Source: Streptomyces purpureus
GTDB taxonomy: Bacteria > Actinomycetota > Actinomycetes > Streptomycetales > Streptomycetaceae
Length of the DNA: 64,000 nucleotides
Direction of reading: 5' to 3'
NCBI RefSeq assembly: GCF_014648195.1
Contig: NZ_BMQQ01000019.1
Coordinates: 62,001 to 126,000 of the forward strand
Of this stretch, positions 16,431-25,000 are shown one piece after another. A program made the translations under genes and the position numbers. Below the pieces are notes generated by a model. The model worked only from the letters and a program-made list of their open reading frames with translations, had not been told where the DNA came from and did no database searches. The first letter of the stretch is position 1; the number at the start of each line of letters is the position of its first letter.

Positions 16431-16873
16431 TTGCCGGCCTCGGTACGGAGTTCCGCCCAGACCTCTTTGCCCCAAGGGCGTCTGCCCGAGCCCTGGAGGT
16501 CGTAGCCCCAGCGGTCGGCGACAGCATCGACGAGGAGCAGCCCGCGCCCCGACTCGTCGTCGGCAGCCGCCTGGCTGAGTATGGGCAGACGCGCTGGTTC
16601 CTGGTCCACGACCCCGACACGCAGTCGTGTCGCGCTCGGCCGCCCAACCGTGAGGCGGATCTCGGGACACGGAGTGTGCCTGGAGGCGTTCGCGATCAGC
16701 TCCGTGACGATCAGCGCGGCACGGTCGGCGAGGCCGTCGAGGTGCCACACACCGAGGACGTCTCGGACGAGTTCGCGGCCGAGCTCGGCCGTGGACGGCT
16801 CGCACGGGAAGGTCTGGCTGTACGTGGGGTGGCCGACGGAGAGGGCCTCAAGTGGTCTTCTCAGACTCGTCAT
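16427..16873 (-). CDS. Anti-sigma-factor-like ATP-binding protein (RsbW/HATPase_c_2)
   Basis: A 148-aa single-domain GHKL ATPase. The N-box is ALIVTELIANASRHTPC and the G-boxes are VVDQEPARLP and DDESGRGLLLVDAVADRWGYD. Such small kinase-like proteins in Streptomyces usually phosphorylate anti-anti-sigma factors or bind a sigma factor. No partner sigma gene is adjacent. The first gene of a three-gene co-directional group upstream of the lanthipeptide precursor, so it may influence cluster expression. Confidence 0.85.
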   Translation of the reverse strand: MTSLRRPLEALSVGHPTYSQTFPCEPSTAELGRELVRDVLGVWHLDGLADRAALIVTELIANASRHTPCPEIRLTVGRPSATRLRVGVVDQEPARLPILSQAAADDESGRGLLLVDAVADRWGYDLQGSGRRPWGKEVWAELRTEAGK

Positions 16874-17113
16874 TGGGGTGGAGCCTTCGTGTCGTCTCGG
16901 CGCCCGGCCCGCCCCCGCGGGGGAACCTCAGGGGCGGGCCGGGCCGTCAACAGCCGCCCGCACGGTGGGCGTGGCGGGCGACCAGCACCCAGACAACTCC
17001 CTTTCCCAGCAGGTTGGTTAGGGCGTTCAGGCGCTCAGCCGACGGACCCGCCTAGGGCGTTTTGACCTGCCCTTTACCTGGCGGGTGGGGATCGCGCGGA
17101 CTACCGTGCCCGC

Positions 17114-18397
17114 ATGGACACCACCCGCAACACCGTTCTTGAGGCGTGGATGACCGAACACGGCTACAGCTCCAACAGCCTCGCCGAGGCCGTGAACAGC
17201 GCCATTGAACGGTTGACCGGACACCCTGGAGGACTCGACGGCTCATCGGTCCGAGCATGGAAAGCGGGCCGGGTCACGTGGCCAAAGTCAGCCGCCCGCA
17301 AGGCACTTGAGGACGTCACCGGACTACCCGCCGTCGCCTTAGGGTTCGTGCCACGGAGCCGGCCTTCGTCCACCCCGGCCCCACCGCAGCAGGAGGACCC
17401 CGACATGAAGCGCCGTACCCTCGTCGGCAGCATCGCGGCGGCTGCCGCCGCAGCAGCCGCACCCGGCACCGCATCGCCGCGCCGTATCGGCATGAGCGAC
17501 GTCAACCGCCTCAACAAGCGCTTCGCCGAGATCATCGCCAGCGACCACCGCCACGGCGGACAACTCGGCATCGAACAGCGGGCCGCCGCCCTCGCCGACG
17601 AGGCACTCAACCTCCAGAACGCCGGCAGCGCCACCCAGCGCGTACGCAGCAACCTCTACGCCTCCGCAGCCGCCTTCCGCTCCTCCGCCATGTGGGCCGC
17701 CATCGATGGCCGCCGCTACGACGTCGCCAAGGCGCACATGCGTGAGGCCCAGGCCCTCGCCGAGATGTCCGGCGACCAGGCCATCAAGTTCCGCATCTGG
17801 AGCCACGCGGGCACCATGTACCGCCACATGGGCCGCCCCGCCGACGCACTCGCCGCCAACGACGTCGCCCGCAACCTTCACCTCACCCGCCGAGACCCCC
17901 TGTTCGCCTCCCTCGGCCTGGCCCGCCAGGGCGCCATCCACGGCACAGCGCAGGACCGCACCGGCACCCGCCGCGCCTTCGAGCAGGCCCAGGACGCCAT
18001 GCTGCGCGCCGACCCCGCCGACTACCGCCCGGTATGGATGCTCGCCTTCTACGACCAGGCCGAACTGGACTCCCTGGCCCTCTCCGCGCACTTGGCGCTC
18101 GGCGACTACTCGACCGCCGAGTACCACGCCCACCGCTGCCTGTCCGCCCTCCGGCCCCACATGATCCGTTCCCGCGCCATCACCACCACCCGGCTCGCCC
18201 ACGCCCAGCTCGCCCAGGGCGCCCCCGACGCCGCCACAGCCACCGCGATGAAGGTCCCCGCCGACGCCGCCACCCAGCACGCCCGGGTCACACGCATGCT
18301 GCAGGAGTTCGGGGCCGCACTGCGCGCCACCGCACCGGGCAGCTCCACCGTGCAGACCTGGACCGAGCACGCCGCCACCTGGAGGATGGCCGCATGA
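17114..18397 (+). CDS. HTH-TPR transcriptional regulator with a TTA codon
   Basis: A 427-aa protein. The N-terminal DNA-binding region is EAWMTEHGYSSNSLAEAVNSAIERLTG...SSVRAWKAGRVTWPKSAARKALEDVTG. A linker with an MKRRTLVG segment and Ala-run follows, then a helical TPR-like sensor domain (YASAAAFRSSAMWAAIDGRRYDVAKAHMREAQALAEMSGDQ, MYRHMGRPADALAANDVARN). Codon 76 is TTA (17339-17341), the rare bldA-read Leu codon that ties expression to development in Streptomyces. The gene diverges from the ATPase group, and its ATGA overlaps the GNAT gene. Likely a cluster regulator; this is inference. Confidence 0.85.
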   Translation: MDTTRNTVLEAWMTEHGYSSNSLAEAVNSAIERLTGHPGGLDGSSVRAWKAGRVTWPKSAARKALEDVTGLPAVALGFVPRSRPSSTPAPPQQEDPDMKRRTLVGSIAAAAAAAAAPGTASPRRIGMSDVNRLNKRFAEIIASDHRHGGQLGIEQRAAALADEALNLQNAGSATQRVRSNLYASAAAFRSSAMWAAIDGRRYDVAKAHMREAQALAEMSGDQAIKFRIWSHAGTMYRHMGRPADALAANDVARNLHLTRRDPLFASLGLARQGAIHGTAQDRTGTRRAFEQAQDAMLRADPADYRPVWMLAFYDQAELDSLALSAHLALGDYSTAEYHAHRCLSALRPHMIRSRAITTTRLAHAQLAQGAPDAATATAMKVPADAATQHARVTRMLQEFGAALRATAPGSSTVQTWTEHAATWRMAA

Positions 18398-18933
18398 CCA
18401 CGGCGCCCCCCATCGAACTGCGCACGTTCACCACCCTCGACACTGTCCGCGGCGACCTCCTCGACGTGTACGCCGACGTGCGCGCCCCGCTCCTCCACCT
18501 GCCGAACTACGCCGTCACCGCGTTCGGCGAACGCCTGGACCGACACAGCACCGAGCCGGGCTTCACAGCCGTCCTCGCGTACGCGGACGGACACCCGGTC
18601 GGCTACGCCTACGGCAACACCATCGAGCACGGCGACCGCTACTGGCAGCGCACCAGCCCGACGCCGGCGGAGAAGTACACCGAGCGTCCGGCGGTGGCCC
18701 TGAAGGAGATCGGCGTACGGCCAGCCTGGCGGAAGACCGGCACCGCCCAGCGCATCCACGACGCCCTCCTCGCCGCACGCGACGAGCCGTACGTGACGCT
18801 CATGGTCAACTCGGCTGCCGGGGACGGGAAGGTTCACGCGCTCTACAAGTCGTGGGGGTACAAGGACATCGGGCAGAGCCTGCCGTCACCGGCCTCGCCG
18901 ATCCTCACCGTGATGATCCGCGTCATTCGCTGA
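18394..18933 (+). CDS. GNAT-family N-acetyltransferase
   Basis: A 179-aa protein; the ATG at 18394 overlaps the regulator stop (ATGA). It has beta strands GFTAVLAYADGHPVGYAYG, the acetyl-CoA pyrophosphate loop in LKEIGVRPAWRKTGTAQRIHDALLAA, and a C-terminal ALYKSWGYKDIGQ. The substrate is unknown. Coupled to the HTH-TPR regulator; it could be a resistance/tailoring enzyme of the lanthipeptide cluster or an unrelated partner of the regulator. Confidence 0.85.
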   Translation: MTTAPPIELRTFTTLDTVRGDLLDVYADVRAPLLHLPNYAVTAFGERLDRHSTEPGFTAVLAYADGHPVGYAYGNTIEHGDRYWQRTSPTPAEKYTERPAVALKEIGVRPAWRKTGTAQRIHDALLAARDEPYVTLMVNSAAGDGKVHALYKSWGYKDIGQSLPSPASPILTVMIRVIR

Positions 18934-19125
18934 TCGGCGCTTACGACCCCGCCGTCTTCGAACGACACGACTGCTCTGCCATATACAAAGCCCTGGCCAG
19001 CGCCAGTCGCACGCACGGCATCGCGACTCATGGAATGCTGATCCACGCCCCGTTCAGCGTGACTTCGGGGCCCGCAGCCCTGGCTAGTGGCCCGGCCCGC
19101 GGAAGATCAGGCAGGGGGCGGGACC

Positions 19126-21399
19126 ATGGAAACGTTCGACGTGGGCAGGCTGACGGACTTCGACTTCGAGGCCGTGTGCAAGGACCTCCTCGAGCTGGAA
19201 TTCGGCGTTCAGCTGGAGATCTTCACCTCCGGGCCGGACGGAGGCGTGGATCTGCGGCATATGCAGGGAGACGATCCCGCCCTCATCGTGCAGTGCAAGC
19301 ACTTCCACCGGTCCGGCCGAGCCAAGCTGCTGGCCCACATGCGGAAGGCCGAGGCCCCCAAGCTCGCCCATCTCAAGCCAGGGCGCTATGTCCTTGCCAC
19401 ATCGGTCGAGCTCAGCCGTGCCGCCAAGGACAAGCTCTACGAAATGCTGCAGCCGTTCGTCAGGTCACCGAGCGACATCTACGGCAAAGATGACATCGAT
19501 GCGCTTCTCCGCAAGCACGATCAGGTGGTCAGGCGGCATCTGCGACTCTGGCTCACGAGTGCTTCGGTACTCAACTCCCTCATGTCCAAGAGCATCGTCA
19601 CTCGTTCACACGCCCTTGCTGACGCAGTCAAGGCCACACTGCGCACGTACGCCGACAACGGCAGCCTCGGGGAAGCGCTGCGACTTCTTGACGATCGGCA
19701 CGTGTGCGTGGTCGCCGGGGCTCCGGGAGTAGGTAAGACCACGCTCAGCCATGTGCTGTGTGCCCACTACGCGAGTCACGGGTACGACATCATAGAGATC
19801 TCAGAAGACGCGGAGGAAGCAAATGCACTATGGGACCCCGACGTCCCTCAACTTTTCTACTACGACGATTTTCTGGGACAGACCGCGATCGACGAAAAGC
19901 TGGGGAAGAACGAGGACGGCCGCCTCATATCTCTGATGCAACGGGCGACGAACTCCCCCAACAAGAGGTTTGTGCTCACCACGCGGGAGTATATTCTCGC
20001 GCAGGCCAGACAGAGGTACGAGCGCCTCGACAGGCACCGTTTCGATGTCCAGACGTGCGTGCTCGATGTGGCCGATTACACGTACGGGGCGAGGGCGTCA
20101 ATCCTCTACAATCACGTCTCCGCCTCCAGCCTTCCGGCCCGCACGAAGTCAATATTCGCATCTCCAGATGCGTACGCACCCATTGTCCAGCACGAGAATT
20201 TCAATCCGCGCGTCATCGCCGCGACGCTGTCCGAGGCTGTAGCATTCGGGACCACTGGGAAGCGCATCGCGACCGAAATGGTTGCGAACCTGAATGACCC
20301 CGGCCGCGTTTGGGGCCACATCGTCAACCACCAAATCGGCGCATCTGACACCCTCCTGCTTAAAACGCAACTGTCCTTCCTGTCCGGTATCCGGATGGAT
20401 ACGCTCGAAAGCGTCTGGGCTTCGTCGGGGGGTGCACTCCGGGACCTGCACAATGCACTGAAGGTGCTGGACGGGACGATGCTCAGGAGTGTGCGTCACG
20501 GAGAAGTGGTGTTCGTGGAGTTCCATAACCCCTCCGTGCGTGACTACATGCGCGATTTCATCTCTTCCGATCACTCCGAGATGAAGGACTTCGTCGGTCG
20601 CCTCCGGCTCTTCGAGCAGGTCGAGTCGCTATGGTCCATGCTCTCCTCCCGCAACGCGGAGCAGGTGCTGCAAGCCCTGATGCGCTGCATGCCGGAGTTG
20701 GAACGGAGTGCGGAGCTTGCCTTCCGGGCGGATACCGTCGTGGTGGAAGGTCACCACTCCGCGCATGACAACGCCCATCGGGCCCTACTCTGCATGAAGC
20801 TGGGAACCGCCGTGTCGTCCGAGCGCGTGCATGACATTGGGTGGCGGAGCATCAGCGAACATAGCGCGATCAGCGAGGCATGGGATCCACAGACGGTTCA
20901 GGACATTCTCAGCTTTCTCGGCGATTCAAAGAGGCAGGATCTCAGAGAATTCTTCCCGCAAGCAGTCGACCAGGCAGCCGAATGGATCATGGAGTTCGAT
21001 CTTCCGGATTGGCGATCCTTGAGCGACGCCCTGGATTTTGCCTCACTACTGACGGATTTCGAAAAAGGCGAAGAGGCGCATGAGTATGTCGTAGGTCGAA
21101 TGGACGATTACGCCGAATGGGCTCTGGAGAGCTGGATGGAACACGGTGACGGGTCCAGGTATGACCTGACCGAAATGGAGGCCATCTTCCGTCATTACGA
21201 ATCCGGGGATGGGGACCTTTACCGGCTTGACGAGGAGATGTTCGCCAAGGTCCGCGCTCTCGTGGAGGCATCGGCATCGTCTCTCAGCGCCCCGAGGACC
21301 CCGAGACGCCCTGCGCCCGCCCGTTCGACCGGGCCGACGGCGGCCGAGAGGGAGGGCGTGGCCCGCATGATGGCCACGCTCACTCCCGATGCCACCTGA
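19126..21399 (+). CDS. Mrr-like restriction endonuclease fused to STAND NTPase (putative anti-phage protein)
   Basis: A 757-aa protein with start METFDVGRLT (gcagggggcgggacc upstream). Residues 1-140 are a restriction-endonuclease-like fold: FEAVCKDLLELEFG, then GPDGGVDLRHMQ and LIVQCKHF, giving the D42...QxK58 catalytic layout. A P-loop NTPase follows: Walker A GAPGVGKTT (198-206), Walker B QLFYYDDF (242-249), arginine-finger-like region RFVLTTREYIL, then a helical C-terminal half. Nuclease-STAND fusions act in Avs-type anti-phage defence; that role here is inference. Base composition is visibly lower in G+C than the lanthipeptide genes, suggesting separate acquisition. Confidence 0.85.
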   Translation: METFDVGRLTDFDFEAVCKDLLELEFGVQLEIFTSGPDGGVDLRHMQGDDPALIVQCKHFHRSGRAKLLAHMRKAEAPKLAHLKPGRYVLATSVELSRAAKDKLYEMLQPFVRSPSDIYGKDDIDALLRKHDQVVRRHLRLWLTSASVLNSLMSKSIVTRSHALADAVKATLRTYADNGSLGEALRLLDDRHVCVVAGAPGVGKTTLSHVLCAHYASHGYDIIEISEDAEEANALWDPDVPQLFYYDDFLGQTAIDEKLGKNEDGRLISLMQRATNSPNKRFVLTTREYILAQARQRYERLDRHRFDVQTCVLDVADYTYGARASILYNHVSASSLPARTKSIFASPDAYAPIVQHENFNPRVIAATLSEAVAFGTTGKRIATEMVANLNDPGRVWGHIVNHQIGASDTLLLKTQLSFLSGIRMDTLESVWASSGGALRDLHNALKVLDGTMLRSVRHGEVVFVEFHNPSVRDYMRDFISSDHSEMKDFVGRLRLFEQVESLWSMLSSRNAEQVLQALMRCMPELERSAELAFRADTVVVEGHHSAHDNAHRALLCMKLGTAVSSERVHDIGWRSISEHSAISEAWDPQTVQDILSFLGDSKRQDLREFFPQAVDQAAEWIMEFDLPDWRSLSDALDFASLLTDFEKGEEAHEYVVGRMDDYAEWALESWMEHGDGSRYDLTEMEAIFRHYESGDGDLYRLDEEMFAKVRALVEASASSLSAPRTPRRPAPARSTGPTAAEREGVARMMATLTPDAT

Positions 21400-21481
21400 G
21401 GCCGCTTGACGGCGGCCCCGGCGGCTCGGGCTCGGGCGGCCGAGGCCGCCCTGCTCGTGGCGCTATCACGCAGTCAGACAC

Positions 21482-21527
21482 GCACCACCGCTCAACGGCC
21501 CCTCATGTACAAGGCCGTTAGTGGTGC
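21482..21527. terminator. Two-part hairpin after the nuclease-STAND gene
   Basis: GCACCAC (21482-21488) plus AACGGCC (21494-21500) pair with GGCCGTT (21513-21519) plus GTGGTGC (21521-21527). It lies about 80 bp past the stop, at the boundary of the IS remnant, and is a good terminator candidate. Confidence 0.6.
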
Positions 21528-21528
21528 T

Positions 21529-21957
21529 TCAGGTTTCACCGGCCCCGTGAGTCACCATTAGGTGATGCTTGCTGCCCGTCTTCCGCCGGTCGACCGGGGA
21601 CGGGCCGGTGTCGGCTCCCCCTTTTTCGCGCGGATGTGGGAGCCGTCCACGCAGGCACGGGACCAGTCGAGTTCGCCGGCCGCATTCAGCTCGGCGAGCA
21701 GGACGCGGTGTAGTTGCTCGAAGGCCCCGGCCCGCTGCCAGCGATCCAGGCGTCGCCAGCAGGTCTGTCCGGAGCCGAACCCCAGCTCCAGGGGCAGGAG
21801 TTGCCAGGCTATGTCGTTGTGGAGGACGTACAGGACGCCCTGCAGACACAGCCGGTCTGCCACTGGCCGCGCCCGGCGACTTCTCCGGCCAGGGCGGCAG
21901 CAACGGCTCGATCAACGCCCACAGGTCATCGTCCACGATCCACGGCCGAGTATTCAC
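21529..21957 (-). pseudogene. Remnant of an IS5-type transposase, two frameshifts and 3' truncation
   Basis: Starts MNTRPWIVDDDLWALIEPLLPPWPEKSPG, typical of the N terminus of IS5-group transposases in Streptomyces. The next homologous block lies in another frame (ADRLCLQGVLYVLHNDIAWQ ... ELDWSRACVDGSHIRAKKG). The reading then returns to the first frame (GADTGPSPVDRRKTGSKHHLM) and stops at HGAGET before the catalytic C-terminal half. It needs two indels to restore and lacks the end, so it is inactive. It separates the two STAND genes. Confidence 0.85.
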
Positions 21958-22060
21958 ACATCGCGAAGGGCCGAATCATCACACCGGTCACGCCCGACCA
22001 GGGCACTTCAACAAGATCGTGTTACGAGCTCTTAGGAATCAGTGGCCACTCTGAAACACC

Positions 22061-25000
22061 TCACTCTTCGATTAGTTGCAGGGTGGCTGCTCGGTGGTCA
22101 CCTGCTGCCGCCAACCCGTCGACGAGGCGTCGCCACCGTGCAATATGGGCCGGCAGCATTTCATCGCGTGAGTGAAGTGTCTTGAGCCAGTCGGTGACGT
22201 ACCAGCACTTGTTGGCGATGACGCCATAGTTATCGTCGACCAATCGCTCCGCCAAGTCGAGCCCCCTGCCTCGCTGCCAATCCAGCGGAGCGCACTTGCC
22301 AAGCTTCGCGAGTGCGTCGAGGGCCTTGGGTTCCTGCCGGGCGATCCCTATCCAACGATCCACGAGGCCAGCGAGGCTGTCGGGGTGTAGCCAGCCTTCT
22401 CGGGCGCGATCTAGGGTCGCGTCGATGTCGGTGTCGCTCATGTCGATCTCGGGAGCAGGTAGTAGCGCCCCCAGTGCGTAGTCGCCCCAGTGGTGATCGG
22501 TGCGTAGTTCAGTGCCGTCGCCGATGGCATCGAGGGCGGTCTCCATGACGACGGACCATATGTCCAGAAGGGCCGGGCGTAGGTCATCGTCATAGGTGAA
22601 CAGCACGGTGAGGTCATGGAGGAAATCGTGCAGGGCGCGACCATTGGCAGCAAAGCGCTGTACATGTGCTTTGAGCGGCTCGGTGTTACCCCTGAGCGCC
22701 AGGGCAACGATGACGCGAGCGCTCTGCCGGCTGTGCCGGTTCTCGTACCCTTCCCTCGCCCAGTGGTCGGCGGCGCGGGCGTGGGCGTCAAGCAGGACTT
22801 CAGCAAGTCCGTCCGCCTGATCTGCCGCACAACTGTTGCTGAGGGACGCTGAACCGGCAGCAATTAGTGGCGGAATCAGTGACGTCAGATAGAGCCGCTC
22901 CGTCTCGACCTCGGGCAACGTCTGCTCGTAAGGACCGTCGAGACGGGGACGGCCGAGTACACCAGTGGTGGGGTCCCAGTCGCCAAGGCGACAGTCCTGC
23001 AGTCCCGCCCGCACGACGTTGAGCACTACTTGGTGGCGGCACGGGCTCGACTGCTGGTCAGCGTCGCACGGCGCGTCCCAGACACGTTCGACAGCCAGGG
23101 CAAACGCGATGCGCACCTCGTCGAAGTGGTTCGTGGTGCAGCGGTCCAAGGCACCGATGATTGCCTGCCGATCGAGGTCGACGTCATCAGATGCCACGGC
23201 CAGGAGTGCCGGTAGTCCAGTCGCCGCAGATCGATCAGCACCCACCGAGTAGAAGGAAGAAGCGACGTACTCAGCCCGACTCGGTTCGGCGATCGCCTCG
23301 ATCAGGGCATCCGTCGCCCAACGCAAGTCGTCAACCGGCACCTGGATCCGTCCGCGGGCGTGTGCGACGGCTGCGGCAGCAGCGACGGCAGCGATCGGGT
23401 CAAGGCGGTTGAGAGCAGGACTGGGTGGGTCGTCGCCCAGGGATCGCGCCAAGGCGATGTCAGCCAGAAGAGTGTCAACCGAGGCAACGCGATCTGCGGA
23501 TCTGGCGTAGGTGTTCTGCAAGCGCAACGCCTGGCCGGCACGGTCGAACATCTCGGCTTCGGGCTGCATGCGAGTCGCCAGCGGCTCGGGGTGCTGATAC
23601 TGCACGATCAAGTTGCCAGACTCATCAGATTCCGGATGAAAATTCTCCGGACTGAATGTCGCCGCCCATCCCCGTACTGAGGTGAGCATCCGATCAGCAT
23701 CCGCGCCGCCCTGGGAGTCAGCGACCAGTTCCTCGGCACGACGGATGAGTTCCTCGCCTGTGGCCGCGAGCTCGTTCAGCCGGTTCTGATCACCGGAGAG
23801 GGTCGCTCGGATGGTGAGTTCGGCGGCGACGTCACGCAGATTGCTTCGACGGCGAGAGCGCCCCACAAGGTCAGGCTCGTCCGGGCCTTGTACGTACAGC
23901 ACTCCTTCACCAGCGACTCGCGCGAATTCCAGATGCCATACGTCTGGGTCCCGCATCCAAGGATCCAGCAGATCACCTGCCTGCTCCAGATGCCGCACAA
24001 GGAACCCGACCACGAGGCCAGGCATGGCCAGGTTGTTGCAGTCACGCAACAGCAACTGCATAACCCGAGCCATCGGGATACCAGCGATGGCCACAAGCTG
24101 GTCCGCGAGGCGCTCAACCGCGAGCAGCGCACTCATGCACGGGTACGGGCCGACTGACGACCCTCGATACCAGGCCCATACGTGTTCGTCCCCGACGCAG
24201 TGCCTGACACCGACCCCCGGCAGATCCAGATCCACGCCGGTCAGCTCATCTTCGGGAATCTGAACGTGGCTATCGTGGCCTCCGACCCGGATGGCCGCCG
24301 CATGGTCGAGCATCCGGTTGATCAACGCCAGCGTCGGCACGGTGCGGGCCTTCAGCAGCTGCCAGAAGGGGCCGTGGTACCAACCTGCCATCCGTTCAGT
24401 GATGCCTCCACGAGCGCGGTGGTGCCGGATGCCATCATCAAACGGGTACGAACGAAACCCGCCGTATTTAGCCGCCTCGGAGTCGTATCGTTCGATGTAA
24501 TAGGACTCAGCAAAGACCAAGAGCAGATCCGGCTGATGCCTAGCCAAGCCCGTCACGGGCCAGAAATTCTCCACGACAGGGTCAAGACGTGCACCACCGT
24601 CGTCAGCAATTCCCCTGAGGAACGCCTCGGCCCGTCCATCGAGATCTGGGCCAAGCAGTGCCAATGCTTCCACAGCAAATTCGTCCCAATGCTCTGGCTC
24701 GGCTGCGAGGATGCGGTCCCTCACCGTCTGCCGAATTGGGATGGATACACCCACCTCAGCTCTCACCAGTCCGCGCAGCCAGGCCAGCACCAGTTCGCGG
24801 ATGGCGCGACTCATGTCAAAGCTAGCCCGGGAGCTGTCATCGGAGTCGGCATCGTGTTCGCGGCAGAAGGTCAACTCGACCAGCGGCGCAAGCACCACCG
24901 GGTCGCCGACGTCATGGGACGCGTAGCGCTGCATGGCCAACCGAATCGTTGTACGCAATCCGGCTTGCCGGTCCTTCTGCAACTCGGGCCATGCCCGGCC

